Assembly: GCA_034440635.1 (NCBI GenBank)
Contig: JAOTON010001906.1
Location: 434,001 to 498,000, forward strand
DNA length: 64,000 nt
Reading direction: 5' to 3'
Origin: Lepas anatifera
Lineage: Eukaryota; Arthropoda; Thecostraca; Lepadidae
Below are positions 22,856 through 32,675 of the stretch, piece by piece. The notes beneath the pieces were generated by a model. That model searched no databases, was not told the origin of the DNA, and was given only the letters and a program-made list of their open reading frames with translations. The position numbers were made by a program, and so were the translations under genes. Positions within the stretch are counted from its first letter, which is position 1, and each line of letters begins with the position of its first letter.

Positions 22856-23131
22856 AACCGCGTGAGGTTTTTCTTTTTTTGTGGTCAACTTTGATTAGCT
22901 TCCCCCAAACCAGGGTGGATGGTGCCCTCCTGGAATGCTCCTTTTCACCAGCCCCCCTTGCCCAGGATGTGAGTATCATGCGTATTATGCCCCAGCGATT
23001 GGATTGGGCGCCCCCTGATTTTATTGCCAAATACTAGCGGCCACTGGCCATGCACCCCTTCCTGATTGGAGTTCCCGGATTCGCCTATGATCTTCGTGGA
23101 GGAGGTGAGGTGAGGTAAGGTGAGGTGGGGT

Positions 23132-23159
23132 GAAGTGCCAGAGAGAAAGAGAAAGAGAA

Positions 23160-23192
<33 letters not shown>

Positions 23193-23236
23193 GGAGAGAG
23201 AGAGGGGAAGAGAGAGAGAGGGAGAGAGATAGAGAG
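23132..23236. repeat. GA-rich microsatellite
   Basis: Interrupted AG repeats on the plus strand, following a GGTGAGGTGAGGT tract. With the upstream CT tract it forms a potential long hairpin. The duplicate is at 38301-38370. Confidence 0.9.
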
Positions 23237-23302
23237 TCAAAACAACAGAAACACCAAACAATTTGGTAATCAGCTCGTACAGTTTTAAGAATAACTTAAA
23301 AT

Positions 23303-23307
23303 TTAGG
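23303..23307. repeat. 5-bp target duplication, left of BEL/Pao element
   Basis: TTAGG, repeated at 28992-28996. The uninterrupted site in duplication copy B (about 38436-38450) reads ATTTAAGATTGGGATAC, equivalent to ATTTAGGGTTGGGATAC. Confidence 0.85.
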
Positions 23308-23885
23308 TATTACTGCTTTTGCTAGTGTTGGAGTTTAGACTCTAGCACCGAAACTACGACCACCATTTTCATTGTTGCTAGTGTATTGCACATATACTGA
23401 TATAACTAAAGGTTAACACACCTTAGGTTGAAATGTGTGCACAACATGGGCCGAGAAAATATTTCAAGGTTGTAACGCATGTTCATTTTTCCACAGAAGC
23501 ATGATTTATGTTGTTAGCGTGAATGACCTGAAAGAAAGATAAGCGAGCGAAGCATGTCCACTTGGGATGATTCATATCTGTGGCATGTTAAATGAATGAC
23601 TCACATCAGCACCAGGGTCAAGATCGTCTCACTGCATGAAAGCTCAAAGATGTAGGTATTAAGCTTAATGTCTCTATTGGCATGGTGCACTTTGGCTTGT
23701 AATGTCTTTGCATGGAATTTGTGCATACCGTTTGGTTAACCTTTTTTGACGCTGGATATTTGATCTGACGCTAACGCGGTAACTTCAACTGCTAGATGAC
23801 AGCTGTGTGCCCGATGTTACAGATTCTACGTGTAAATATAGGAAGGCACCGACACATCCTCTTTAGTTTTGTAGAAGCAGTCACA
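23308..23885 (+). repeat. 5' LTR of BEL/Pao element
   Basis: 578 bp, starting TATTACTGCTTTTGCTAG (TG has become TA) and ending GAAGCAGTCACA. It should contain the promoter of the element. A primer-binding site just inside it is not obvious. Confidence 0.9.
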
Positions 23886-24026
23886 GTAGAATATCTATTT
23901 CTTGCAGGAGTCAGAAAGTTGGCCATACTGAGCTCTTTCTCTTCCTTTTTCTTATTCCTTACCTTCTGTTTCATGTCTGTATATCTTCATCTGTTCTTTG
24001 CTAACTGTGGTTACTAACACATCTCA

Positions 24027-27000
24027 ATGGATGGACAAGCCGGAGAACAGCTTGGTCGAGGCGCTAGGCCTAGGGTACTGACTGAGAAGGGACATGAATA
24101 TCAACAGGAGGTTATGAGACGAGAAAGACAGAGAAGGAAGCAGCTTGCTGGTAGGCAAGAAGAGGAAGGTGATAAAGACGATCGAAACAGTAGAGATACA
24201 ATACGCGAAGAAGACCCTGTACCAGAGGTTAATCCGGAAGATAGTGTGTCTAATGCAGACTCCGGCGGCTCAAAACGGTCAAGAAAGAGTAAAACATCGG
24301 AAGCAGCCAGCTCCTTGCGACTGAAAGAATCGCAACGGCAGGCAGAACTCAGGGTGAAGGCAGCTTTACTCCAAAAGAAGTCTGCAATGATGAGAAGAAA
24401 AGTTGAAACAGAGTTAGAGGAGGAAGAGTTCAATTTAACAGCTGAGATGGCCATAAGTGAGGCAAAAACCAGAGCTTTGGAAGAGTTCGAGTCAAGTTCA
24501 GTGAATTTGCATGGCAATGGAAAGAAATTAGAGCCAGAAATTACGTGCTTGACAATTGATAAATCTTCAGACAACCCTTCAGACAACGACACAAAACGCC
24601 CAACAGCTGCTCCGCAGTCCAACGTTCTAGGAAGGTTGGCTGAGCTGCTGGAACAAAAGGCATCAGCTCTGCCAACATTGGAACCTGAGGTATTTGATGG
24701 GGTTGGAAGAGACTTTCTCCTGTGGATGAAGTCTTTTGAGACTCATATTGAAATGAAGACAACTTCACCCACACAAAGACTTCACTTTTTAGGGAAGTAT
24801 ACAGCTGGGGATGCAAGGCAAGCCATCATTGGATATCTCCATCTGAGTGATGATGAAGCTTATCTAAGGGCGAAACAGAAACTATCTGATAGATATGGGA
24901 ACCCATTCACTACTACTAACGCATACAAGGCAAAGATCCGTGAATGGCCTGTGATCCGAAGTGGGGATGGTAAGGGTCTCAGGGCCTTTGCAGACTTTTT
25001 GGAGCACGCATTTGCGCATTGCGAAAGCAGTGGTCAATTGGCGGCGTTGGATGATCCACATGAAAACAGCATGATGCTGAAGAAGCTCCCTAAACCGCTA
25101 GTCGACCGCTGGAGTAGAATAGTAGATATGTCACTGAACGAAGCAGCGGGTAACTGCCATTTCCCAAGCTTTGATGAATTTGTCAAATTTGTTGCTAAGG
25201 AAGCTCGCATTGCGTGTGGACCAATCCAAGGTTTTTCTGACACCCAGCCCAAGGATAATCCACGGAGAGCTGTAAGAACCTTTAATACAGCAGTTCATCC
25301 GTCCGAAGGAGTCGAATGTGTTGTGTGTCGGAATGGAGACCACGAAGTTGAAACATGCGACATGTTTCAGAGCATGACACTGTCAGAAAGGAACGATTGC
25401 ATTGTGAAGCTGGGATTGTGCAGAGGATGTCTGAAAAGAGGCCATATTCGACGAGACTGTGAACGAAAGAGATCTTGCGATGTGTGCTCGCAACTTCACC
25501 CCACACTGCTTCACAGATTTTGGACACCAAATACTGTCAATCGCTCTCAGTCTGCCAGGCCTACTAAGGTGGCAGGGACAAATAACTGCGAGCAAGCAAC
25601 ATCCCTGAAGGTCTCAGCTGGCGGTAGCCTGAGCCAGGGAGCCTCATCCCATGCTATGATCGTCCCAGTGCGGCTGCATCATGCCGAGGCACCTCAGAGA
25701 CAGGTGTTGACCTATGCGGTACTGGACCCTCAGTCTGATGCCACATTCGTCTCCAATAAGATATGTGAGGACCTAGGTATCACGGATCCTCAGCCTGTTT
25801 CGCTGAAAATCAAAACCATCACTGGACAAGCTTTAGTGCAGAGTGCTGTTATAAGCGGACTTGTAGCTGTCGGTGAGATGGATGAGACGCTGGTGCCCCT
25901 TCCACCGGCATACATGCGAGAGGAAATCCCAGCGGACAAGAATGCTATTCCTCATCGAAGCACCGCGAGGGCTTGGCCTCATCTAAAGAAGTTGGAAAAT
26001 CAGATACCACCCTACCACCCAGACATCGAGATCGGTCTCCTGCTTGGCACTAACTGTGCTGGGGTTATAAAACCCAGGGATGTTGTGGTCGGAGGGGAGG
26101 ATGACCCATGGGCCGTGAGAAGTGCTCTAGGATGGGGTATCATTGGCCCCTCTGGAATTCCAAACGAAGAAGTCAGTGGCCCTAGGCCACACTTTGTATT
26201 CAAAAGCAAAACCCGAGAAGTGACACCAAAGGAGGTGATGCAGATGATGGACGCAATGCAGTTCGGATCCGAAGAAAGGGATGCTGGTGCTGTTGGACAT
26301 TCATTAGAAGATCGAAAGTTTTTGATGAAAATAGAGGCAGGGATTCATAAGAGATCCGATGGACATTTTGAGATGCCACTTCCATTGAAAGATGACGTAG
26401 ACATGCCAGACAACAGGCAGCTTGCTGAGGCGCGACTCAAGAGCCTTCGGTCCAAGATGATGAAGAGCGAAAAATATCGCGATGACTATGTCTCTTTCAT
26501 GTCGAACATGATGGAAAAGGGATATGCTGAGCTGGCAGAAGGAGAGGGTGTGGCTGGAAAAACGTGGTATATACCTCACCATGGTGTTTACCACCCTCAC
26601 AAACCAGACAAAATACGCGTTGTATTCGACTGCAGCGCTGAAAGCCACGGCACGTCCCTGAATGAGCACCTTCTACAGGGCCCAGATTTCACCAACAGCT
26701 TAGCTGGGATCCTCTGTCGATTTCGAAAGGAAAGAATCGCTCTTTCGTGCGACATTGAAGGCATGTTCAATCAGGTCTTCGTAAATGAAGAACAAAGAGA
26801 CCTCCTTAGGTTTCTTTGGTGGGACGGCGGGGATACAGCCCAAGAACCAAAGGTATACCGAAACAAGACTCACCTCTTCGGTGCACGATCATCACCTGCG
26901 TGCGCAATGTTCGCCCTGAGGGCCGCTGCCAGCGTTGAAAATGATCGGACGGCTCGCTTCATCAAGGAGGAATTCTACATTGATGACGGACTGATCTCCG

Positions 27001-28139
27001 TACCTGATGATACCACTGCTCTGCGCCTTATCTACGACGCCAGAGCAGCGTGTGGTGCATGCGGCTTTCGGCTTCACAAGTTCGCCTCAAACAGCGTTTT
27101 CGTGCTCAGTGGAGTCCCCGTTCAAGACAGAAGCTCAGATTTGCAGGTGAGCATGGATGAGTTGGATCAGCTTCCAACCCAGCGCATATTGGGGCTGAAG
27201 TGGAACACGGACAGTGACACGTTCTCAATCAACATTAACCCAATCAGGAAAAGATCAGTCACCAGGAGAAGCATACTCTCAACTGTCAGCTCCTTATATG
27301 ACCCTCTCGGATTTGTTTCTTCTGTTGTTTTGCAAGGTAAACAGCTATTGAAGGAACTTTGCAGGGAGGGTCTGGACTGGGACCAAACCGTGTCAGAAGG
27401 TGCCAAGCTAGCCTGGGAGCTGTGGGTCTCAGATATGAACTCGTTAGAGATTCTGAGCATACCCCGCTGTTTGGCGCCGAGTGGTCTCAGCGGGATGAAA
27501 ATAGAGTTGCATCATTTCTCAGACGCATTAGAAGAAGGATACGGACAGTGCACCTACCTGGTAGCAGGAAATGGAGCCGACAGACAATTTTCAACGTTAT
27601 TAGCCAGCAAAGCACGCGTGACACCAACCAAAACCCTAACCATGCCTCGCTTGGAGCTAATGGCTGCCGTGCTTTCGATCCACATGAGCTGTTTCCTCCG
27701 AAAGGAGTTGAAGGCAGAGAACATGGACGAGTACTTTTGGACAGATAGCAAGATAGTGCTAGGCTACATCCAAAACGAGGAACGACGGTTTCATGTTTTT
27801 GTAGCAAATCGGATTCAGTGTATCCGGGATCACTCAGAGCCGGGTCAGTGGAAGTATGTAGATACAAATCAGAACCCTGCCGACCTTGCATCGAGAGGCT
27901 GTTCTGCATCAGACCTGATTGAAAATAAGCTTTGGTGGCAGGGTCCAGGTTTTCTGCTGGATGAAAATCTGCCCGAAAGCGAAGAATTTCCCATAAATGA
28001 AAATGATCGCGAACTGAAAAATGTTGTTGCACTGAAGACCTGCACGGAAAAGACTAACCTCTTCCCTTCTTTGATTGGGAGGTTGGAAAGGTTTTCTTCT
28101 AATATGTTTTCACGCTATAGGGAGCCATTAAATGTCTAG
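24027..28139 (+). CDS. BEL/Pao gag-pol polyprotein, integrase absent
   Basis: 1370 codons, uninterrupted. In order: a charged, coiled-coil-like gag start (about 1-180); a DUF1759-like gag domain (about 214-365); zinc knuckles with paired Cys (CVVC, CRGCLKRGHIRRDC, CDVC; about 429-495); a DUF1758-like aspartic protease with LDPQSDATFV (about 565); Pao reverse transcriptase with RVVFDCSA and the catalytic YIDD (984-987); the A17/RNase H region with SDALEEGYG (about 1165), LELMAA, TDSK (about 1238) and NPADLASRG (about 1282). Known family members continue with an integrase zinc domain and core; here the frame stops soon after RNase H. The protein could still make particles and cDNA, but it would need integrase from elsewhere. 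The Met at 24027 is the first in frame, about 140 bp after the LTR. Confidence 0.93.
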   Translation: MDGQAGEQLGRGARPRVLTEKGHEYQQEVMRRERQRRKQLAGRQEEEGDKDDRNSRDTIREEDPVPEVNPEDSVSNADSGGSKRSRKSKTSEAASSLRLKESQRQAELRVKAALLQKKSAMMRRKVETELEEEEFNLTAEMAISEAKTRALEEFESSSVNLHGNGKKLEPEITCLTIDKSSDNPSDNDTKRPTAAPQSNVLGRLAELLEQKASALPTLEPEVFDGVGRDFLLWMKSFETHIEMKTTSPTQRLHFLGKYTAGDARQAIIGYLHLSDDEAYLRAKQKLSDRYGNPFTTTNAYKAKIREWPVIRSGDGKGLRAFADFLEHAFAHCESSGQLAALDDPHENSMMLKKLPKPLVDRWSRIVDMSLNEAAGNCHFPSFDEFVKFVAKEARIACGPIQGFSDTQPKDNPRRAVRTFNTAVHPSEGVECVVCRNGDHEVETCDMFQSMTLSERNDCIVKLGLCRGCLKRGHIRRDCERKRSCDVCSQLHPTLLHRFWTPNTVNRSQSARPTKVAGTNNCEQATSLKVSAGGSLSQGASSHAMIVPVRLHHAEAPQRQVLTYAVLDPQSDATFVSNKICEDLGITDPQPVSLKIKTITGQALVQSAVISGLVAVGEMDETLVPLPPAYMREEIPADKNAIPHRSTARAWPHLKKLENQIPPYHPDIEIGLLLGTNCAGVIKPRDVVVGGEDDPWAVRSALGWGIIGPSGIPNEEVSGPRPHFVFKSKTREVTPKEVMQMMDAMQFGSEERDAGAVGHSLEDRKFLMKIEAGIHKRSDGHFEMPLPLKDDVDMPDNRQLAEARLKSLRSKMMKSEKYRDDYVSFMSNMMEKGYAELAEGEGVAGKTWYIPHHGVYHPHKPDKIRVVFDCSAESHGTSLNEHLLQGPDFTNSLAGILCRFRKERIALSCDIEGMFNQVFVNEEQRDLLRFLWWDGGDTAQEPKVYRNKTHLFGARSSPACAMFALRAAASVENDRTARFIKEEFYIDDGLISVPDDTTALRLIYDARAACGACGFRLHKFASNSVFVLSGVPVQDRSSDLQVSMDELDQLPTQRILGLKWNTDSDTFSININPIRKRSVTRRSILSTVSSLYDPLGFVSSVVLQGKQLLKELCREGLDWDQTVSEGAKLAWELWVSDMNSLEILSIPRCLAPSGLSGMKIELHHFSDALEEGYGQCTYLVAGNGADRQFSTLLASKARVTPTKTLTMPRLELMAAVLSIHMSCFLRKELKAENMDEYFWTDSKIVLGYIQNEERRFHVFVANRIQCIRDHSEPGQWKYVDTNQNPADLASRGCSASDLIENKLWWQGPGFLLDENLPESEEFPINENDRELKNVVALKTCTEKTNLFPSLIGRLERFSSNMFSRYREPLNV

Positions 28140-28413
28140 TTTAGACTGTTTCCTGTCAAAGGGAGCCATTCTCGGTAAATTCCCTAAATTGGCATAAATG
28201 TGCGTGCTAGTTCGCCAATTCTAGCCATTTTGCAGGGGAACCATAGCTCTTTCTCATGAGCTGCTTAAGTGGCTAGTGGTTACATAGTTCATGAGAGCGT
28301 ATTGTGCTGCAGAGGTCAGCTAGTAACGGATCACTCGTGTTTCGTTTTCTTCGTGATATGTTCATTATTTGTACTTATAAAGTGATGTAAATTTATGAAA
28401 TTTAAGGGAGCCA
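28140..28413 (+). other. Residual 3' internal region of BEL/Pao element
   Basis: Non-coding remainder between the stop codon and the 3' LTR. It ends in the purine-rich AAGGGAG, a likely polypurine tract. A second AAAGGGAGCCATT near 28158 duplicates this word. Confidence 0.6.
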
Positions 28414-28991
28414 TGTTACTGCTTTTGCTAGTGTTGGAGTTTAGACTCTAGCACCGAAACTACGACCACCATTTTCATTGTTGCTAGTGTATTGCACATG
28501 TACTGATATAACTAAAGGTTAACACACCTTAGGTTGAAATGTGTGCACAACATGGGCCGAGGAAATATTTCAAGGTTGTAACGCATGTTCATTTTTCCAC
28601 AGAAGCATGATTTATGTTGTTAGCGTGAATGACCTGAAAGAAAGATAAGCGAGCGAAGCATGTCCACTTGGGATGATTCATATCCGTGGCATGTTAAATG
28701 AATGACTCACATCAGCACCAGGGTCAAGATCGTCTCACTGCATGAAAGCTCAAAGATGTAGGTATTAAGCTTAATGTCTCTATTGGCATGGTGCACTTTG
28801 GCTTGTAATGTCTTTGCATGGGATTTGTGCATACTGTTTGGTTAACCTTTTTTGACGCTGGATATTTGATCTGACGTTAACGCGGTAACTTCAACTGCTA
28901 GATGACAGCTGTGTGCCCGATGTTACAGATTCTACGTGTAAATATAGGAAGGCACCGACACATCCTCTTTAGTTTTGTAGAAGCAGTCACA
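28414..28991 (+). repeat. 3' LTR of BEL/Pao element
   Basis: 578 bp, starting TGTTACTGC and ending GCAGTCACA, followed by the TTAGG target duplication at 28992-28996. Confidence 0.92.
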
Positions 28992-28996
28992 TTAGG

Positions 28997-30016
28997 GTTG
29001 GGATACTTCTTTCCTCTTACTTCTGAAAAGGGATTAAATAGCAAGAGGATTTGGTGCCGTTGAAGAAGAGTAAGAATAGACTGAAGGAAGATTAAACATC
29101 AACACCCTATCATTTCTGACCTCATAAGGCTCTAGCCAGTAACGAAATATTAGATATCGCTTCGGTCAGAAAACACTGTCTTTGTATTACTCGATGTTAA
29201 TCGCCAGGAAAAGTGCGGCAGCTTGTGAGCGAGATAACGTGAATCTTTATATATTCACAACGGCCACATAAAAGTTAGACCCGTTAAAATAAAACATGAT
29301 TAGACATAAAACCGAAGGAGGTTTCCTATACCGGTCAGTTTAAAGACTGGGGGCATTTTTTTGTATCGAATAAAAAGTCTTTTAGCCAGAAAACGTCACT
29401 TATCGTGTTCATTCATTTCGGGTTTTTCCTGTAATTTCAACAACGCGTGAGAAGACCAAAGAAGTGGCGCAGTTGCTTAATGTATCTTGGACCAGTGTGG
29501 GAGGTTCTTGGATCAAAGCCGACCCGTGGCGGCACTTCCTCGACCGTGTCCTACCCGGGAGATGGTAATGCACTGGGTAGTACTCGCCATGGGGACTTAC
29601 GCTGACAAACCAGCGTCCATGTTATTGGGAGCACAAACCTGATCGTCCTTTAAACTGATCCGCCGGTCCTATGGCACACCCCGAGGGCACAGCCTCGCCT
29701 TGTGTCACCGGAGCAGTCCTCTGTTCCGCCGGGTCCGAGAAATCTGGATAGCCCAGCCGTCTGGTACAGTGGAGCATGTGACAGAGAGCGTGTGACAGGT
29801 ACAGACGGACAGGACTGACCCGCGAGGGTCCCGATATAAAAAAACTGCTCCCGTGTGCAAAGCGTGTATTTACGTGTGTGGAGAAAAAATGTAAAATGTC
29901 CCCAGGTGGAGAACAAAAAAGGTGTGTAGAAAGAACATACATAATTGTAACGGTGGTCATTTTTCCTTTCCTTTCCTTTCGTCTGAAAATACCACACATT
30001 TTATAATTTCTAGGCA
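28997..30016. other. Rest of duplication copy A, non-coding
   Basis: Resumes the duplicated sequence interrupted by BEL (matches 38441-39426). It contains the SINE at 29461-29640. No conserved coding frame: open frames here are broken in the other copy. Confidence 0.6.
29461..29640 (+). mobile_element. tRNA-derived SINE
   Basis: GTGGCGCAGTTGCTTAATG resembles an A box and TTGGATCAAAGCC a decayed B box, at the usual spacing. The body (GTGGCGGCAC..CGACCGTGTCCT) follows. The copy at 38904-39090 is there through the segmental duplication, not independent insertion. Confidence 0.6.
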
Positions 30017-30184
30017 CAGTAACGGATCTAGGACTTCATTTCGATGGGGAGGGGCTAGGGTGCTCGTGCCTCTACGATCATTGCTTCGGAACAGCCTCCA
30101 GTTATGCATCTACTATTTGCACTTTGACATTTCGAGAGGAGTTGAGCTCCTCTAGCCCCCCCCCCCGTACCTATATGCCACTGT
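30017..30184. mobile_element. hAT-like MITE
   Basis: Runs from CAGTAACGGATCTAGGACTTC to CTATATGCCACTGTC, imperfect inverted ends of the CAGTGGCGGATCC group. The duplicate near 39427-39535 is shorter by an internal deletion. Confidence 0.55.
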
Positions 30185-30513
30185 CTAGGCACCAAAATGT
30201 GTTGTTCTGCATCTTTCTACTCGTTGCCTTCGACGAAAATATGGGGAAATATCCCAAGAGGGGTTTGGAGCTCCTGACTGATCAGCCTGGGATTGTAAAT
30301 GTATTGGTAGGTTTAAATACCTTTATTCGAATTAAAAAGAAAATGGAGTGACTTTAACAATCTTGCTCATTTCTAAAGCAAATTTAAACACTAAAACAAA
30401 AATGACGAAAAAATCTGAGGCAGAGAGAAGGCGCCACTGTCGCCCGTGTGTTCCACTGTTGTGCCGCTCCCCGTTTTTGTGACTGATTAGGGATATTCCG
30501 GCGTCATTGCCGG

Positions 30514-30605
30514 CGTCATAGGAGGGACACCGCAAGCTTCACGTAAATTATCCGCTTATTTATGGCACTTAGCAATTAGGTCTAAGGCCGAACGCCAATT
30601 CACAT
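30514..30605. other. Short spacer
   Basis: Unique sequence between the segmental duplication and the next repeat. Its end TTTTTAA is the empty version of the TTAA occupied at 61776-61779. Confidence 0.4.
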
Positions 30606-31086
30606 TTTTAATAAGCTGCAATGTGGTGGAGCTAATAAAAAACAAGACCTCGTGTTTTAGTCTCAGCCAACTTGTTCAGCACTTAGAAAAAAGGGACAAT
30701 TCACGTGGAACTGAAGCTGAAAATGGGCTTACGTAACAATGACTTCTCAAAAAGAATGAGATGCGCAAGAAGTAAAACTGGTATGGTGAGGCATGAGAAA
30801 CAACGCCCAATTTAATACAATGCACTGGTGTTCAATGAAATACTTTAAGACTCTTAAAGATTCACATGGCGACAAAACAACACAATGCGTTTTCTTTATA
30901 TTGTAACACAAATGGATCCAAAGTTGTTATGGTGTGGCCTGCAAAGAGTGAACGCACATGACGTCGGTAGGGGGGGCGAACGCCCCTATCACAGGTGAAA
31001 TAACTTGTGATCAGCCCCTTATGTCTGCAGATAAAAGAAGAGAATTGTTCACATACAACAAGGGGCTTTGTGTGTGGCCCACTCAC

Positions 31087-31223
31087 ATCCCGGATCTCCT
31101 CCTCTAAAAGCTGCTGATCTCCAAGGACTAGGCTGACCTCGATTTTCAGCTTTGACGAACCACCCAGCCCAGCAGTCCCGCAGCCCAGCAGCAGGCTTTT
31201 GATGGCTGCCACTTGTTCTGCCT
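31087..31223 (-). pseudogene. Internal exon of unrecognised gene, copy 1
   Basis: On the minus strand CCTTTTTCAG/AGGCAGAACA is a strong acceptor and CGGGAT/GTGAGTGG a strong donor. The 137-bp exon between them is open in one frame, encoding EAEQVAAIKSLLLGCGTAGL followed by a Lys/Val-rich stretch and the acidic QLLEEEIRD. I do not recognise the family. The exon is kept intact in both copies with only a few amino-acid changes. Whether it is still part of an expressed gene cannot be told; other exons are missing or damaged, so I list it as a fragment. Confidence 0.55.
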
Positions 31224-31290
31224 CTGAAAAAGGAAATGAGTCTGCTCAAAACACACAAAAAATGAACCTAAAACACCCACACGTTAATGT

Positions 31291-31431
31291 GGCAGATCCA
31301 GGACTTCATTTGGGGGGTGGAGGCTGGGGTCTGGAGGCCTGCCCCGCCAGCACCTTGGACAGCATCCGGCTATGCATTTACTATTGGGGCTCGAACATAT
31401 CGAGGGGGCTTGAGCCCCCTTGGATCCGCCA
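31291..31431. mobile_element. hAT-like MITE
   Basis: From TGGCAGATCCAGGACTTC to CTTGGATCCGCCACTGG, with GGGGCTTGAGCCCCCTTGG inside. Present at the same position in the second copy (about 62453-62600), so it was inserted before the duplication. Confidence 0.65.
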
Positions 31432-31885
31432 CTGGTCTGTTCTATTTGAGCATTAGATGCCAGTCCACAAGCTATACTTTATCAGCTTTATTTTAAAGAT
31501 ATCTTGGAGAAATAAGACGGATGCATAGACCGATCTATGGGGCAAAGGGGGCCTTTTGTCACCCTTCGCCCAACCGACTATCGGTGCCCCCTGAGAGATC
31601 GATGACACCCTCTGAAAGGTCAAGGGCGTCCCCATAAAAATGGTCTCCCCCGTCCCGGCAAGCAAGAATAAGCGCTACTGCGATATGATTTGGCGCCCAA
31701 AAGCCTATGTTGGCGCCCTCCGGATATATTTTTTTCGCCCCTGGCATTGGCGTCCCCCAGGTCTGGATGACGCTCTGAACATGTGTCCCTCCCTTGACCG
31801 GCAATTCAAGATCTGCCTCTGGACGGATGGACAACCCCCGCCCTCAAACCCCGCCTCTGACAGGAAGACGGTAAAGTCGACCTAA
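31432..31885. repeat. MITE-like GGCGCCCCC-rich repeat
   Basis: A stretch with repeated GCGCCC/CCCCTGA words (about 31525-31860), matched at 62690-63040 and distantly at 51987-52268. It ends near CCGCCTCTGACAGG. Probably another hAT-type MITE. Confidence 0.45.
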
Positions 31886-31889
31886 CCGC

Positions 31890-32023
31890 ACATCGCCAGT
31901 GGATCCTGTGGCCCTTCTCCAAAGCGTAAAACGTTTTGCTTTCTTTCTTCAGAAACACTATGATTGTTTTTAATTTTTCCAGGTCTGGCCCCGTCCAAAC
32001 GTTTTGCCAGGTCTGCCACAAAG
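31890..32023 (-). pseudogene. Possible second exon of unrecognised gene
   Basis: On the minus strand, after a weak acceptor (CTTTGTGGCAG/ACC), a frame reads TWQNVWTGPDLEKLKTIIVF and continues in a Lys/Glu-rich way to HWRCAVR. The equivalent stretch at 63060-63180 has lost a base and hits a stop, as in a decaying exon. The donor site is not clear, so exon status is uncertain. Confidence 0.35.
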
Positions 32024-32137
32024 GGCCGGTGGTACCACAGTTTTGTACAACGATGCAAATTTCCCACACGCCAGTAGCCAAATTTAGCTACCATACATGA
32101 CAGTTGTTACCAATTAACAAAGTGCCGTCACACTTAC

Positions 32138-32300
32138 CTTAACAAAACAGGCGCCAGATGCTCCACTTCTCAACTCCTGAACTTTCCTTCTGCAAACGAA
32201 CCATCCGCTGTCGCGTCGTTCTGTTGCTATGGCTATGCAGCCCTGCAGCGTCACGCACGCGCACAATCAGCTGAGACCATTCCCGAGAAGTAGTTCGAAA
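32138..32300 (-). promoter_or_regulatory. Promoter and first-exon-like segment, second copy
   Basis: Reverse copy of 12911-13081. It keeps the splice donor (AAG/GTAAGTG on the minus strand, exon end at 32138) and an X-box-like site at 32223-32236 with one mismatch. The hAT insertion site is empty here. Confidence 0.45.
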
Positions 32301-32440
32301 CCACTACCCCTTCTTTGGGTTCTTTACGAAGAAATTAACAACAATGCATTTGGCGCCGGTTTTCGTCTGTTCTCATGCATGAGAACTGTCCCAATGGGTT
32401 CTTATCCGAAAGATACGAGGGGCTTCTTACACCTTCCCGC

Positions 32441-32675
32441 CACTTTTGGTGTATTCTTGTCTTTTTGGCATAATCATGGCATTTTCCAATAGGTCTCCAG
32501 CAAGGCCCATATTTGATCTTTACGACCTTGTTTGACCTTGAAGATGTTGACCCAAATCAATGAAATTTGGCCATAATTTAGATCACTATCGCCCCACGTA
32601 GCCCCCAAGGGGCGTTTTATTAGCCCTCTTGGTCTCCGAGATCTCAGAGAGGGGGGTACTTTAGGACCCCTTCCA
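32441..32675. other. Remnant of a TTAA-type element end
   Basis: Contains CTCCGAGATCTCAGAGAGG then GGGGTACTTTAGGACCCC, the same order (GAGATCTT then GC palindrome) as the right ends near 20230, 45015 and 61705. The outer end is cut off at 32676 by the next element. Confidence 0.4.

Larger units (their letters stand above)
23308..28991 (+). mobile_element. BEL/Pao LTR retrotransposon lacking integrase
   Basis: 5684 bp with 578-bp LTRs at each end, a 5-bp target duplication (TTAGG) and one long gag-pol frame. Element class follows from the Pao-type reverse transcriptase, the A17-like peptidase region and gag DUF1759-like domain. About 275 bp separate the stop codon from the 3' LTR, so there is no room for the integrase normally encoded after RNase H. 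The word AGGGAGCCAT occurs just before the stop, at about 28160 and next to the 3' LTR, so a deletion between short repeats is the simplest cause. By eye the LTRs differ at about seven positions, all transitions, so the insertion is fairly young. Confidence 0.93.
20303..30513. repeat. Segmental duplication, copy A
   Basis: Closely matches 35458-39852 in direct orientation over about 4.4 kb once the 5.7-kb BEL insertion is removed. It contains PAN/fibrinogen-like copy 2, CT and GA microsatellites and a tRNA-derived SINE. The left edge is a TTAA. The right edge is where the GTGACTGATTAGGGATATTCC sequence stops matching. Confidence 0.9.
30606..32440 (-). repeat. Duplicated gene fragment, copy 1
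   Basis: Matches 61776-63230 directly over about 1.4 kb. Its upper end (32138-32440) matches 10717-13140 in reverse. Read on the minus strand it runs from an X-box promoter and first-exon donor, past a coding-like stretch (about 32023-31890), to a well-formed internal exon (31087-31223). It therefore looks like the 5' part of a host gene that has been copied around with its introns. Short hAT-like MITEs have inserted in the introns. Confidence 0.65.

Noticed and set aside
24101..24622. 173-codon minus-strand frame inside the BEL element
   Set aside because: It is a shadow of the gag region and has no recognisable content.
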